Counted from the first letter of the stretch, positions 19,832-30,163 are shown. The stretch: 64,000 nt of DNA from an uncultured Aquimarina sp. (GCA_947498595.1 CANMKX010000001.1:310001-374000); one strand, 5' to 3'. Made by a program: numbers and translations. The notes: generated by a model not told the origin, from the letters alone.

Positions 19832-22579
19832 TTATCTACTTAAATAAAAACTTCCTTGAATAGGGAGATTGTTTTGAAAATTTGGTGTAAAAATGTAAAA
19901 ATAAGTTCCAGTAGGTAGATCATCTCCTAATCGAACAGAAGTGTTACTTTCTCCTCTAAATTCTTCAGTATTAATAGTTCCTTTATAGACAAGACTTCCA
20001 TAACGATTAAAGATTTGTAGTTCAAAATCAGGAAATGCCTCAGGAATATTAAATACATCATCGATTTCTAAATCAAAGGTATCATATTGTAAATCACCAT
20101 TAGGAGAAATACCATCTTGAAATTCTAATGTACAAAGTTCTCCAGTAGTTGATATTTCTCCTAAATTCAAGATAGAGATGGATACGGCTAAACGCTCAGA
20201 TTCACAATTATCCGCATCAACTTGTGCTATATAATATGTTTGATTATCAAATAGTAATGGATTGTCAATAATAGGTGTAACGCTTTCTAGTGTATCATAC
20301 CAATTATAATTTAATACATCGACTACAACATCATCTAAATGTGCTGCATCAAGAATGCAAAATTCTTGATTAGGAACGTCAGGAATGGGTAAATCAACAA
20401 TTTGAATATTAACAAATAGATCAGATTCATCACAAGGTAAACTATTTGTAACGACGTATCTGAAGGTATAAATATCATTAGTTAGCGTTTCAAATTCTAC
20501 GATACCATCACCAGTTAATGCATTTGTTCCATCGGTATCTTCAAAAGTACCCGTTCTAACAGTATCTTCATCTAATAAAGAAAACAAATTAACACGTCCA
20601 TCTAATTTACAAAATGTAGCATTAACATCATCACCTACTTGTTCTGGACGAGTTATAGTAATAGTTATAGATGCTTGATCTTCTGTAGTACAGCCAGGGT
20701 TTCCAGATACAGTGTAAGTATAAGTACCCGGTCCTAGAATAGGAAAAGTAGGATCATCTGCAATAAACACTCCTAAATGATCTGTAGAAATATAACCAAA
20801 TGGACCTGTCCAAATACCTGTTGTATCTGGATCCCCTTCTAATTGATCAAAAAGTGTAATTGAAAGATCATCAGCACAAATATTTACATCACTTCCTGTA
20901 CCAGCATTTACTTCTTTATATATTGTAAAAGATAACGTAGATTGATCTGTACATCCGTTTACAGAAACAGTACTATATGTAAAATTGAATATTTGTTGAT
21001 CTCCATCAAAATCTGGGAAAACAAAAAGGTTTTCAACTGTATCACCAGAATCATTAGTCCAGACACCTGTGTCAACGATAGTATCAACTCCATTAGTAGT
21101 TAATAAATCTCTTAGATTAACGTCTCCATCAGTATTACATAAATTGATTCCGTTTGTGTTCTCTCCAGCATACTCTTTAGGATGAAGAATAAGAACAACT
21201 TCTGTAGATAATTGAGTACAAGGATTCCCCGTTATACAACCATTAATTTCTGGACACACAATATATCTAAAACGATATGTACCTGGTGCAGCTTCAGTAA
21301 TGTTTACAGGAGCATCTGCATCGTAGTACGGTGCTGGTTCACCTAAAGAAATTCTACCATCTTCCGCACAGGTTAAATCAATAGGATTCATAGGATCTGG
21401 TTGTAATTTTGTAATTAACCCCAAATCACTAGGGCCAGAAACAAATTCCCAATGAGTATAAATATCGTCATTATAAATAAAATCATCTGTAAAAGAAATT
21501 AAATCATAAAGATTGATAATGACAGGTGGGTCTTCAGCCTTACCTGGACATAATTCAGGAAAGCTACCTTGTGAAAAAGAGCGTAACTGCTCATAGATTG
21601 TAAAACTTACAGTAGATTCTGAATCAACACAAACAACAGATCTTTTCTCCACTCGATATATAAAATCATATGTCATACAACCAAACTTAGGAGAATTACC
21701 ATTATCTGTTAAGTCATTGTATAAATCATTAATATTGATAGATAATGTAGGAGTATCAGGAGCAGCTTCATTAATCCAAAAACCTTCTATATCTTCATCT
21801 TCAAGAAACATATCATCATTAAGGTTCAAATCAGCATCATAAACTCCATTAATGATATCGCTTTCGCATATATCAGTTTCATGAGCTGTACCAGACGATA
21901 CTTGTCTTACAATAGCAATTTTTACTGTAGTTTGAGCAGAAACAGCACAAGGTGTAATACCAGGAACTGTATATGTTAATTCGTAAATGTTTTGATCGAC
22001 TCTAGGTAATCCAGGCTGATAATCTACATCATCAGATAAAACAGAACCAACTAATGTTCCTATAGTTGGACTTGTGGGGGTAAATTGCCAAGTACCATTA
22101 AGGTGAGCTACAGGAGTAGTGATATTAGAAACTAATACTGTAGATAAATCTAATATGTCATTACTACATACATAAAAGTTAATTTCACTCGCATCAGGAG
22201 GTAAGGCAACACCAGAATAAGGACCAATAATTATGTTTAATGCCCTTGCAGGATCTGTACCGCAGGCAGTCGAATTTAAGTTAAATGAATATGTATCTGT
22301 TAATTCTGAAGCTTCTCTAAGCTCCCAAGTAAATAAATTACCAGTAGTTGCATCAAAAGCAAAAGAAGTAGCAATAGACGTAGACCACGTTCCATCTGTT
22401 AGATCTGTACCGGTTAATGTATATAAGTTTACGATTCCGTCTGGTAAAGTGTCTCCATCAGAATCTATAGTTTCAATGTCACAAATCGGAATTGTTTGAA
22501 TGATACCGCATTGAGATAAGCCATAGAATTGACATAAAAATAAACACAGTATAATAAAGTAATGTAGTTTTTTTTTCAC
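19832..22579 (-). CDS. T9SS type B-sorted surface protein (gliding-motility-type C-terminus)
   Basis: This 915-residue protein has a signal peptide (about 1-22, ending GLSQ). It is followed by beta-rich segments of about 95-110 residues, each with an ICxxD or LCxxD motif, as in cell-surface adhesins. The C-terminal 90 residues form a CHU_C / TIGR04131-like domain (GISPNGDLQYDTFDLE, then LQIFNRYGSLVYKG, then LPTGTYFYIF). That domain directs type IX secretion and surface attachment. Most conserved cysteines would lie in extracellular repeats. It is the first gene of the operon and is followed after 4 bases by its likely dedicated PorP/SprF partner. Function as an adhesin or matrix component is an inference. 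Confidence 0.85.
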   Translation of the reverse strand: MKKKLHYFIILCLFLCQFYGLSQCGIIQTIPICDIETIDSDGDTLPDGIVNLYTLTGTDLTDGTWSTSIATSFAFDATTGNLFTWELREASELTDTYSFNLNSTACGTDPARALNIIIGPYSGVALPPDASEINFYVCSNDILDLSTVLVSNITTPVAHLNGTWQFTPTSPTIGTLVGSVLSDDVDYQPGLPRVDQNIYELTYTVPGITPCAVSAQTTVKIAIVRQVSSGTAHETDICESDIINGVYDADLNLNDDMFLEDEDIEGFWINEAAPDTPTLSININDLYNDLTDNGNSPKFGCMTYDFIYRVEKRSVVCVDSESTVSFTIYEQLRSFSQGSFPELCPGKAEDPPVIINLYDLISFTDDFIYNDDIYTHWEFVSGPSDLGLITKLQPDPMNPIDLTCAEDGRISLGEPAPYYDADAPVNITEAAPGTYRFRYIVCPEINGCITGNPCTQLSTEVVLILHPKEYAGENTNGINLCNTDGDVNLRDLLTTNGVDTIVDTGVWTNDSGDTVENLFVFPDFDGDQQIFNFTYSTVSVNGCTDQSTLSFTIYKEVNAGTGSDVNICADDLSITLFDQLEGDPDTTGIWTGPFGYISTDHLGVFIADDPTFPILGPGTYTYTVSGNPGCTTEDQASITITITRPEQVGDDVNATFCKLDGRVNLFSLLDEDTVRTGTFEDTDGTNALTGDGIVEFETLTNDIYTFRYVVTNSLPCDESDLFVNIQIVDLPIPDVPNQEFCILDAAHLDDVVVDVLNYNWYDTLESVTPIIDNPLLFDNQTYYIAQVDADNCESERLAVSISILNLGEISTTGELCTLEFQDGISPNGDLQYDTFDLEIDDVFNIPEAFPDFELQIFNRYGSLVYKGTINTEEFRGESNTSVRLGDDLPTGTYFYIFTPNFQNNLPIQGSFYLSR

Positions 22580-22942
22580 TTTAAGTAAATTGAAGATTAA
22601 TAATATAGGGAGATAATCGATTTGATAATTAAAAAAGTTCTCTTGAAAACGTTTTAAAAGAATATAACCCTACTAGATAAGAATTATCGAAAGTGTTTTA
22701 AAAAGGAAATATTAAAGAAATAATGCATATTGATTTTTGATTGATTGTTTTGACTGGGTCAAAAGTATAATTTTTTCATAAAAGATAAAATTATTAGGGG
22801 ATTTCTTCTTCGTTAAACGTTTTTATAATTACGTGATGTATTAGCCTATATGTAAAGTAGATTTTGCGTATACTCGCAACCAAACTTATTAAAAAAATAA
22901 TATAAGTAATAATTAACCCAACCTAAAAATTAGTGATATAAA
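22580..22942. other. Divergent intergenic region between the T9SS operon and the TlpA-like gene
   Basis: This AT-rich spacer of 363 bases shows no coding potential. It holds one clear dyad with an overlapping minus-strand -7 box (22748-22767). I see no other element I can support. Confidence 0.6.
22748..22767 (-). promoter_or_regulatory. Promoter with overlapping dyad upstream of the T9SS operon
   Basis: The minus strand reads TACTTTTG (22767 to 22760), an exact TAnnTTTG box. It overlaps a perfect dyad, TTTTGAC-TGG-GTCAAAA (22748-22764), placed where a repressor would block the start site. The resulting leader would be about 175 bases. No -33 element is clear. Confidence 0.4.
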
Positions 22943-24337
22943 ATGAAAAAAAGTTTTTTAGCAATAGGTTTATTAGCAATAATAGCCTGCAATAAAAAAA
23001 TTGAAGAACCTGTCAATTATGCAATCTTTTCGGGTACGATAACCAATAAGAATGATGATAAATTAACAGTATTTGGAGAGGACTTTAAAAAAGAAATAAA
23101 AGTTAATGAGGATGGAACTTTTAAAGATACTCTTAGACTTAAAAATGATGGAATCTATACATATAGAATTTCTCCAGAACAAACTACATTTTACCTTAAA
23201 AGTGGAGATAATATTTCTTTAACTATTGATACAAAGCAATTTGATGAAACTATTCAATATAAAGGGATAGGAGCAGAGCGAAATAATTATAAAGCTAAAA
23301 TCTTTTTGCTAAATGAAACTATTGAAGAAAGTTTTAAATTAATTCCAGAAGAATTTTTTAAATTAATTCCAGAAGAATTTTTAAATAAAATTAATGCACA
23401 TAAAAATGAAATAAGTGAATTATTAAAAGAAGTAAAAGAAACTGATTCAACTTTTCTTGAAATGGCAACAAAAGAAAATCATTACGAGTATTTAAGCGCT
23501 TTACAAAGATATCCATTCAATCATCAAGAAATTAATAAGCTAGATAGTATACCAAGCTTACCGAAAGATTTTTTTAAAGAATTAAATGAAATTAGCTTAG
23601 ATAATGAAATTGATTTTTTGAAATTTGACTCTTATAGAAATATTGTCATTTCTAATATATATACCGAAACGACAAAAGCTGTTGATCAAGATACTACAAA
23701 AACATTTCATCAAGAGTTTCTGAATAATGTAAAAGAGTTAAAAAGCCCTGAAATAAGAAATGAATTGATCGGAATTTTATCACTGCAATTTAATGCTAAT
23801 ACGCCTCATATAGAAGAAATTTATAAGGATATGATGGCATTAAGTACAGACGAAAAATTCAAAACAGAGATGACCAGTAGTTTCGAAAAAATGATGAAAT
23901 TAGGTAAAGGAAAACCTTCTCCATTATTTGAAAATTACGAAAATATAAAAGGAGGTACAACGTCATTATCCGATTTTAAAGGGAAGTATGTATATATTGA
24001 TGTATGGGCAACATGGTGCCAACCTTGTCTGCGTGAAATCCCAGCATTAAAAGAAATCGAAAAAGAGTATCATGGAAAAAATATAGAGTTTGTAAGTATT
24101 TCTGTTGATAGAAATAAAGCTCATGATACATGGAAAAAAATGATAGCTCAAAAAAAATTATCAGGAGTACAGTTATTTGCAGATAAATCATTTCGTTCAG
24201 AATTTGTATTTGAATATGCTATAAATGCTATACCAAGATTTATCTTAATTGATCCAAATGGAAACATAATAAGCTCTGATGCTCCAAGACCTTCATCGTC
24301 AAATTTAAAAGAGATGTTTGGTTCTTTAAAGATATAA
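22943..24337 (+). CDS. TlpA-like thiol-disulfide oxidoreductase lipoprotein
   Basis: This 464-residue protein has a lipoprotein signal peptide (lipobox IIAC, lipid Cys16). A DUF4369-like beta domain spans about 25-115, a helical middle about 120-320, and a C-terminal thioredoxin fold begins near 325. The redox motif WATWCQPC (Cys near 358 and 361) and the cis-Pro region AIPRFILIDPNG are intact. Such periplasmic TlpA-like proteins reduce disulfides or serve cytochrome c maturation and stress responses; the partner is unknown. A perfect 24-base in-frame duplication at 23333-23380 repeats FKLIPEEF. A strong terminator follows the gene. Confidence 0.88.
   Translation: MKKSFLAIGLLAIIACNKKIEEPVNYAIFSGTITNKNDDKLTVFGEDFKKEIKVNEDGTFKDTLRLKNDGIYTYRISPEQTTFYLKSGDNISLTIDTKQFDETIQYKGIGAERNNYKAKIFLLNETIEESFKLIPEEFFKLIPEEFLNKINAHKNEISELLKEVKETDSTFLEMATKENHYEYLSALQRYPFNHQEINKLDSIPSLPKDFFKELNEISLDNEIDFLKFDSYRNIVISNIYTETTKAVDQDTTKTFHQEFLNNVKELKSPEIRNELIGILSLQFNANTPHIEEIYKDMMALSTDEKFKTEMTSSFEKMMKLGKGKPSPLFENYENIKGGTTSLSDFKGKYVYIDVWATWCQPCLREIPALKEIEKEYHGKNIEFVSISVDRNKAHDTWKKMIAQKKLSGVQLFADKSFRSEFVFEYAINAIPRFILIDPNGNIISSDAPRPSSSNLKEMFGSLKI
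23333..23380 (+). repeat. Perfect 24-bp tandem duplication within the TlpA-like gene
   Basis: Bases 23333-23356 are repeated exactly at 23357-23380, in frame. They encode the octapeptide FKLIPEEF twice in the helical middle region. The absence of any mismatch suggests a recent slippage event or a site that still expands and contracts. Confidence 0.95.
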
Positions 24338-24364
24338 AAGAAGTATAAATTTGATTTATTGAAA

Positions 24365-24397
24365 AACGCTATTCTTACAAGAATAGCGTTTTTTTTT
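24365..24397 (+). terminator. Rho-independent terminator after the TlpA-like gene
   Basis: Stem 24365-24376 (AACGCTATTCTT) pairs perfectly with 24379-24390 and is followed by a T-run to 24397. Confidence 0.92.
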
Positions 24398-24902
24398 GAA
24401 ATATATTAATACAAATTTACTCTTTCAATAAAGAATTAAATCATTAACCGCATAGGATTATCTTTTAAAATATAGAATGATTTACTCATCAATAATTGGA
24501 TATAAAGTATACTAATGTATAAATACATGGATAGTTTTTGATTACTAAATTTGATATTATTACTACTAGATTAATGATAAACTGAATAATGAAAGTTGAT
24601 TTTCCTTATAGTACTAAATAAAAAAATGAAACATTTATGTTTTTGATAGTTAGTTTTTTATGTGATTGTGTAATCTAAATGTAATATGCTTTTTTAATTT
24701 TGAATGTATTTGTTTGTAGTAAAAACAATAGGCTATAAGTGTTTTACGATAAGTTTGATGTTGCTTATTTTATAAAGGACAAGTTTTATAATATTATTCT
24801 ACCCACTAAAACTATCCTTATCATTTTAGACATAATGATCCAAAAAAGATCATTGATCTTATAATGACATAAGAGCACACAATCTATTTAAAAATCACCC
24901 CA
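24398..24902. other. Long AT-rich leader region upstream of adhesin 1
   Basis: About 500 bases without a supportable gene lie here. TAATTTTG at 24695-24702 fits the -7 consensus but has no -33 partner and would give a leader of about 195 bases. A small dyad at 24834-24854 lies just before the start. Nothing else is clear. Confidence 0.5.
24834..24854 (+). promoter_or_regulatory. Dyad in the leader of adhesin 1
   Basis: AATGATC-CAAAAAA-GATCATT forms a 7-bp stem and loop ending 48 bases before the ATG at 24903. It could be an operator or leader hairpin; no equivalent precedes adhesin 2. Confidence 0.3.
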
Positions 24903-27900
24903 ATGCTTAAACACAAATTAACATTACTCATCCTGTTATTTTATGGATGCACTATTTTTTCTCAAGGAGAAGCAAACAATTGGTTTTTCGGAAATGGAGC
25001 TGGAATAACATTTAATAATGGTGTATTACAAACAATTTCAGGATCTCCTATTAACTCATTAGAAACTACAGTCACAATATCAGATGAAAATGGTAATTTA
25101 TTATTTTATACTAATGGAGAAAGCGTATGGAATAGAAATCATCAGATAATGGATAATGGAAATGGTTTAATTGGTAGCCCATCTGCAACACAAAATGGAA
25201 TAGCTGTTGAAGTCCCCATATTACCAGGACTCTATTATTTATTTTTAAATGATGGTGCTGAGAATAGTAATAATTCACGAGGTCTTAGTTATAGTCTTAT
25301 TAACATGTTTGGAGATAATGGATTAGGAAGTGTTTCTCAAAAAAACACAGAATTATTAGCAGAATCAACAGAGAAACTAACGACATCAAAACATGCAAAC
25401 GGCACAGGAACATGGGTGATAACTCATAAAAAAGAGAGTAACGAATTTCTAAGTTATTTAGTAGATGGATTTGGATTAGATAATACTCCAATTATTTCAG
25501 CAATAGGGTATATCCCAAGTTCAAATCAAGGAAATGAAGTAGGGAGCATAAAAGTTTCTTCTGATGGTAGTAAATTATCTATAACCCATTCAATAGAAAA
25601 TGTTGTTGAGTTATTTGATTTTAATACTTCTACTGGTGTTGTGAGTAATACAGTTGTTATTGATAATTTTTTGGGGCTAGATGTTGCTACTACACCTAAT
25701 TCTGAAGCAGTACCTTATGGAATTGAATTTTCTCCTAATAATAAGTATTTATACCTAAGTTTAGTTGTCCCTAATAGATCTGGTGGAGGAATTATACAGT
25801 ATGATATAACATCAGGTAATAGCCAAGAAATTAATGATTCAGCAATTTTATTAGATAATTCAGGAATATCAAACAATGTAGCTATTGGTGCAATCGAACA
25901 AGGACCTAATGGTCAAATTTTTGTTGCAAATTATATCACTAGTGGTCAAGGACATGATTATATAGGAGTTATCGAAAGGCCTAATTTGAGAGAAGATTTA
26001 GCTAATTATGATCCAGAAGGTTTTTTCTTAGACCAAGGTCGATGTATAGTTGGATTAACACAAGCTCCAATACTAGAAGATTTTGCACAAGTCACATTAG
26101 ATGCACAAAACTTTTGTTTAGGAGATAATACTTTATTTAGTATGGATGTAGTTGGTGATTTCGATGAAGTGTTATGGGATTTTGGAGATGGAAATACATC
26201 TTCAGTGACCAATCCTACACATCAATATATGAGTTCTGGTGAATATACAGTTATCCTTACAGTAATATCTGGTGTAGGTACCATAAATGTTAGTACAGTA
26301 CATGAATCTATTAATGTAATAATAACTTCGCTTCCAAGTATCATTTTACCAAATGATTATGTTGTTGAAGAAATTAATTTTGATGGCTTTTTTGATTTTG
26401 ATCTTACAACAAAGGATAATGAAATATTAAATGGATTGGATCCAAATGAATATGCCATTAGTTATCATTTAACTCAAAATGATGCTGATACTGGGGATAA
26501 TGAGCTAATTAGTCCTTATACTAATATTTCAAATCCACAAGAAATATTTGCTCGTGTTATTAATTTAACTAATCCAACATGCTTTAATACAACTTCATTC
26601 AATCTAGAAGTAAAAGAATTGGTTACTATTTCTTTAACAAATTTTATTCAGTGTGATGATTCTTCCAATACAGGAATCCTTGAATTTGATTTAGCAACAA
26701 AAAATACAGAAGTGTTAGGAGGTTTAAATCCAAGTGATTTTTTAATTACGTACCATGCAACTCAAGATGACGCAGATAATAATCAAAATCCTTTACCATT
26801 AATATATACAAATGTATCTAATCCAGAAACATTATATGTGAGGTTAGAATCAGTAAGTGATTCCTCTGTATTTACAACAGATTCATTTATGTTAATTGTT
26901 TCTGAACAACCTTCAATTGGTACTATCATTGATATTGATATATGCGATGATATAAGTAATGATGGGATTGTAATAACTGATTTATCAACAAAAGATATTG
27001 AGGTATTGAACGGACAAGATGCAACAGTTTTTGAGGTGTTTTATTTTAGCTCGCAAGCAGATTTGGAAGCAAATCAAAATGCATTGCCAACGATGTATCA
27101 AAATACATCTAATGTAGAACAAATTTTTGCTAGAATACATAATAGAAGTAATACAACTTGTTTTGATCAAAGCAGTTTTATGCTTAATATTTTTAATGCA
27201 CCTATTGCAAATACGATATCACCTATCTTTGAATGCACAACATCTACAACAGGAGAAACTATTGATTTAAATAATTTCGAATCAACGATATTAGGGAATC
27301 AATCAGGAACATCATATACCATAACATATCATATAAATGAGAATGATGCTGAGGTGAATCAAAATCCAATAACGATGACTAATAATTATCCATTACAATT
27401 AGGAACTCAAACAATTTATTATCGTATTGAAAATAATGTAAATACTAGCTGTTTTGCAATAAATAATGTTATATATACATTACTATTATCTCCAACAGCA
27501 GGAACAGCAACGGATATAAATATTTGTGACGATACAAGCAATGATGGCATCACCATAATTGATTTATCTACAAAAGATGCAGAGATCTTAAATGGACAAG
27601 ATTCTAATCTATTTGAAGTAGTTTATTTTGACTCACAAGCAGATTTAGAAGCAAATACAAATGCATTACCATCGATATATCAAAATACAGTAAACCCACA
27701 ACAAATTTATGCGCGTATACATGGAATAGCTGATAATAGTTGTTTTGACCAAAGCAGTTTTATAATTAATGTAGTTGCTGTACCAATAGCTAATACACCA
27801 AGCATAATAGAGATATGTAAAGATACTTCGGTATTTACTACAATTAGCCTAAATTTAAATGATTACATACAAGAAATATTAGGAAATCAATCCTCTATAG

Positions 27901-29051
27901 ATAATGTGGTAACATTTCACCCTACACAAAGTGATGCAGATAATGGAACCAATGCTCTAAACCCAAATTATACAACAGCAAATGATCAGGAAATTTTATA
28001 TGCAAGAGTGGAGAATACTATGAATACAGATTGCTATGCTACAACAACAATAGATATTAGGGCTTATTTATTACCTTTAGCAGGGGTTCCAAATAACTTA
28101 GAATTATGTGGAACTATAGGAGGTACAGAAGTTACCGTTTTTGATTTGAACGAAAATAATGAAGCAATACTTAATGGTCAGTCTAATAATGAATTTTCTA
28201 TAAGTTATCATATAAGCGAATCTGATGCTGATAATAAAGAAAATATAATACCAACTCTATTTGAAACAAATTTAGAGAGCACTTTTATTTATGCGCGTAT
28301 AGAAAATGTATCTCAAGCAAGTTGTTACCAGATTGTCAATTTTGAATTAATAGTAAGAGAAATTCCAATACTTGATATTGAAGAGAATGCTTATTTATGT
28401 CCAGGAGAAGCTGTTGAACTAAGCGTAGGAGCAAATTTTGATACTTATTTGTGGTCTACTGGAGCAACGACGCCTAGTATAATTGTTGAAACAGCTGGTG
28501 ATTATCAGGTAACTGTAGGAAATCTTTATGGAAATTCAACATGTGAAACAACAAAAACAATCACAGTTCAAGCCTCTTTACCACCTACAGGAATTAATGT
28601 AATTACTACTGATTTTACTCCTAATGAAAATGAAGTTAGAATACTAGCAGAAGGAAATGGAACGTATGAATATTCGATAGACGGAGTTACATATCAAGAA
28701 AGTAATCTTTTTACAAACTTAATAGCAGGGGATTATGTGGCGTATGTTAGAGATTTAGGAGCATGTGAAACTTTAACAAGAGAATTTTACTTGTTATCAT
28801 ATCCACGCTTTTTCACACCTAATGGAGATGGATTCAATGAGTTTTGGACTATCAGAAACGGAATAAGAGAACCTAACAACAAAATTTATATTTACGATAG
28901 ATTAGGGAAACTATTAAAATCTTACACAGAATCTCAAATTGGATGGGACGGAACTTATAATGGTAATAATATGCCATCTACAGATTATTGGTTTTTAGTT
29001 GAAAGAGAAAATGGAGAAATTATTAAAGGACATTTTACTCTAAAAAGATAA
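24903..29051 (+). CDS. Large T9SS type B-sorted adhesin 1
   Basis: This 1382-residue surface protein starts with a signal peptide ending IFSQG (about 1-21). A propeller-like N-terminal region spans about 22-390 (NWFFGNGAGITFNNG, then LLFYTNGESVWNRNH). A PKD domain lies at about 400-470 (LWDFGDGN, then HQYMSSGEYTV). Seven consecutive repeats of about 96 residues fill 477-1151. An Ig-like segment with YLWSTGAT follows. The C-terminal CHU_C type B sorting domain occupies about the last 85 residues (FFTPNGDGFNEFW to the end). T9SS should export and anchor it on the cell surface. It is paired with a PorP gene and paralogous to the gene at 52197. Adhesion is inferred from repeat architecture. Confidence 0.88.
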   Translation: MLKHKLTLLILLFYGCTIFSQGEANNWFFGNGAGITFNNGVLQTISGSPINSLETTVTISDENGNLLFYTNGESVWNRNHQIMDNGNGLIGSPSATQNGIAVEVPILPGLYYLFLNDGAENSNNSRGLSYSLINMFGDNGLGSVSQKNTELLAESTEKLTTSKHANGTGTWVITHKKESNEFLSYLVDGFGLDNTPIISAIGYIPSSNQGNEVGSIKVSSDGSKLSITHSIENVVELFDFNTSTGVVSNTVVIDNFLGLDVATTPNSEAVPYGIEFSPNNKYLYLSLVVPNRSGGGIIQYDITSGNSQEINDSAILLDNSGISNNVAIGAIEQGPNGQIFVANYITSGQGHDYIGVIERPNLREDLANYDPEGFFLDQGRCIVGLTQAPILEDFAQVTLDAQNFCLGDNTLFSMDVVGDFDEVLWDFGDGNTSSVTNPTHQYMSSGEYTVILTVISGVGTINVSTVHESINVIITSLPSIILPNDYVVEEINFDGFFDFDLTTKDNEILNGLDPNEYAISYHLTQNDADTGDNELISPYTNISNPQEIFARVINLTNPTCFNTTSFNLEVKELVTISLTNFIQCDDSSNTGILEFDLATKNTEVLGGLNPSDFLITYHATQDDADNNQNPLPLIYTNVSNPETLYVRLESVSDSSVFTTDSFMLIVSEQPSIGTIIDIDICDDISNDGIVITDLSTKDIEVLNGQDATVFEVFYFSSQADLEANQNALPTMYQNTSNVEQIFARIHNRSNTTCFDQSSFMLNIFNAPIANTISPIFECTTSTTGETIDLNNFESTILGNQSGTSYTITYHINENDAEVNQNPITMTNNYPLQLGTQTIYYRIENNVNTSCFAINNVIYTLLLSPTAGTATDINICDDTSNDGITIIDLSTKDAEILNGQDSNLFEVVYFDSQADLEANTNALPSIYQNTVNPQQIYARIHGIADNSCFDQSSFIINVVAVPIANTPSIIEICKDTSVFTTISLNLNDYIQEILGNQSSIDNVVTFHPTQSDADNGTNALNPNYTTANDQEILYARVENTMNTDCYATTTIDIRAYLLPLAGVPNNLELCGTIGGTEVTVFDLNENNEAILNGQSNNEFSISYHISESDADNKENIIPTLFETNLESTFIYARIENVSQASCYQIVNFELIVREIPILDIEENAYLCPGEAVELSVGANFDTYLWSTGATTPSIIVETAGDYQVTVGNLYGNSTCETTKTITVQASLPPTGINVITTDFTPNENEVRILAEGNGTYEYSIDGVTYQESNLFTNLIAGDYVAYVRDLGACETLTREFYLLSYPRFFTPNGDGFNEFWTIRNGIREPNNKIYIYDRLGKLLKSYTESQIGWDGTYNGNNMPSTDYWFLVERENGEIIKGHFTLKR
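26331..28355 (+). repeat. Seven protein-level tandem repeats (about 96 residues each) in adhesin 1
   Basis: Residues 477-1151 hold seven units. Each has an early Cys, a DLSTKDxEVLNGQ-like segment, a YxxSQADLEANxNALP or YHxxxxDAD segment, a YARI-like strand and a CF or CY near the end. Units 3 and 5 resemble each other more than their neighbours, as do 4 and 6, suggesting growth by two-unit steps. They have diverged at DNA level. Confidence 0.8.
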
Positions 29052-29076
29052 ACTATTGAGAATTAATTATAATTAA

Positions 29077-29124
29077 AGGCTTCAATACTATTACTATCTA
29101 TAAGATAATTTTGAAGCCTACTTT
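29077..29124 (+). terminator. Intercistronic hairpin between adhesin 1 and its PorP gene
   Basis: AGGCTTCAA (29077-29085) pairs with TTGAAGCCT (29111-29119) and is followed by a short T-run. It lies inside the presumed operon, so it probably works as a partial terminator or an RNA-processing stem. Confidence 0.5.
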
Positions 29125-29138
29125 TTCTATAATATACT

Positions 29139-30152
29139 ATGCATTTAAAAAATAATATTACCACAGTATACATGTTATTGTTTATCACAATAATGTTTTC
29201 TCAAGAAGGAATTCCTGTCTATACAGATTACCTATCAGATAATTTATATTTAGTTCACCCTTCAATGGCTGGAGCAGCTTCTTCAAACAAAATTAGATTA
29301 ACTGCAAGACAACAATGGTTTGATGTTAAAGATGCTCCTAGTTTACAAACATTAAATTTAAGTTCTCGAATAGGAGAAAATACAGGAATAGGAGGAATTG
29401 TTTATACCGATGGAAATGGATATTCATCCCAAACAGGAGCTTACTTAACCTTTGCATACCACATCTTGTTTTCTAGAGATCGTTCGGATTTAGATCAACT
29501 ATCTTTTGGTCTAAGTACAGGAATAATACAATCAAAATTAGACGAAACAACCTTTGATTTAATTAATAATCCAGATCCTGTGATTGCAGGTATAGTAGAG
29601 AAAGATACTTACTTTAATATAGATATCGGAATGTCATATAATTTTTTAGAATTCTATGCGCATGCTACAATTAAAAATATATTACCGACAGTAAGAGGAA
29701 TTTTTGATAGTAATACTCCTATTGAAGAGTCAAACAATCAACGAAGATATATTTTTTCGACAGGATATGTACATAATTTTAGCAATAGGGATTGGAGTAT
29801 TGAACCATCAATTTTATTTCAGGTAACTGACGAAACAAAAGAAAGTGCTATTGATTTAAATTTTAAAGCTTATAAAAAATTTGAATTAGGTAGAATATGG
29901 GGAGGAATATCATACAGAAGAAATTTAGATAGTACAGAGTCGAGTAGTAGTACAAGAATTGGTAATCAAAACTTACAATACATAACACCATTTATAGGAG
30001 TTAATTATAAAAAAATAATGTTTGGATATACTTATAGTCATCAATCAAATTCAGTAGTTATAAGTAATAGTGGATACCATCAATTAACTTTAGGGTACGA
30101 TTTTGGTAAACGAAAAGAACGTTACCATTGTAATTGCCCAGCGGTTAATTAA
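29139..30152 (+). CDS. PorP/SprF family protein, partner of adhesin 1
   Basis: This 337-residue outer-membrane protein has a signal peptide (about 1-21, ending MFSQ) and the PorP/SprF opening motif YTDYLSDNLYLVHPSMAGA. The remainder consists of alternating beta strands. It is very similar by eye (about four fifths identical) to the protein at 56362 and much less like the one at 18913. The last residues include an unusual Cys-Asn-Cys motif (YHCNCPAVN) shared by both copies. It follows adhesin 1 after 87 bases with a hairpin between. Its likely job is to help T9SS deliver or hold that adhesin. Confidence 0.9.
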   Translation: MHLKNNITTVYMLLFITIMFSQEGIPVYTDYLSDNLYLVHPSMAGAASSNKIRLTARQQWFDVKDAPSLQTLNLSSRIGENTGIGGIVYTDGNGYSSQTGAYLTFAYHILFSRDRSDLDQLSFGLSTGIIQSKLDETTFDLINNPDPVIAGIVEKDTYFNIDIGMSYNFLEFYAHATIKNILPTVRGIFDSNTPIEESNNQRRYIFSTGYVHNFSNRDWSIEPSILFQVTDETKESAIDLNFKAYKKFELGRIWGGISYRRNLDSTESSSSTRIGNQNLQYITPFIGVNYKKIMFGYTYSHQSNSVVISNSGYHQLTLGYDFGKRKERYHCNCPAVN

Positions 30153-30163
30153 AAATAAAAAAA

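Noticed and set aside
26331..28355. Adhesin repeats as a DNA-level variable tandem repeat
   Set aside because: Units have diverged strongly in DNA sequence and match in order between the two loci, so they are old protein repeats, not active slippage arrays.
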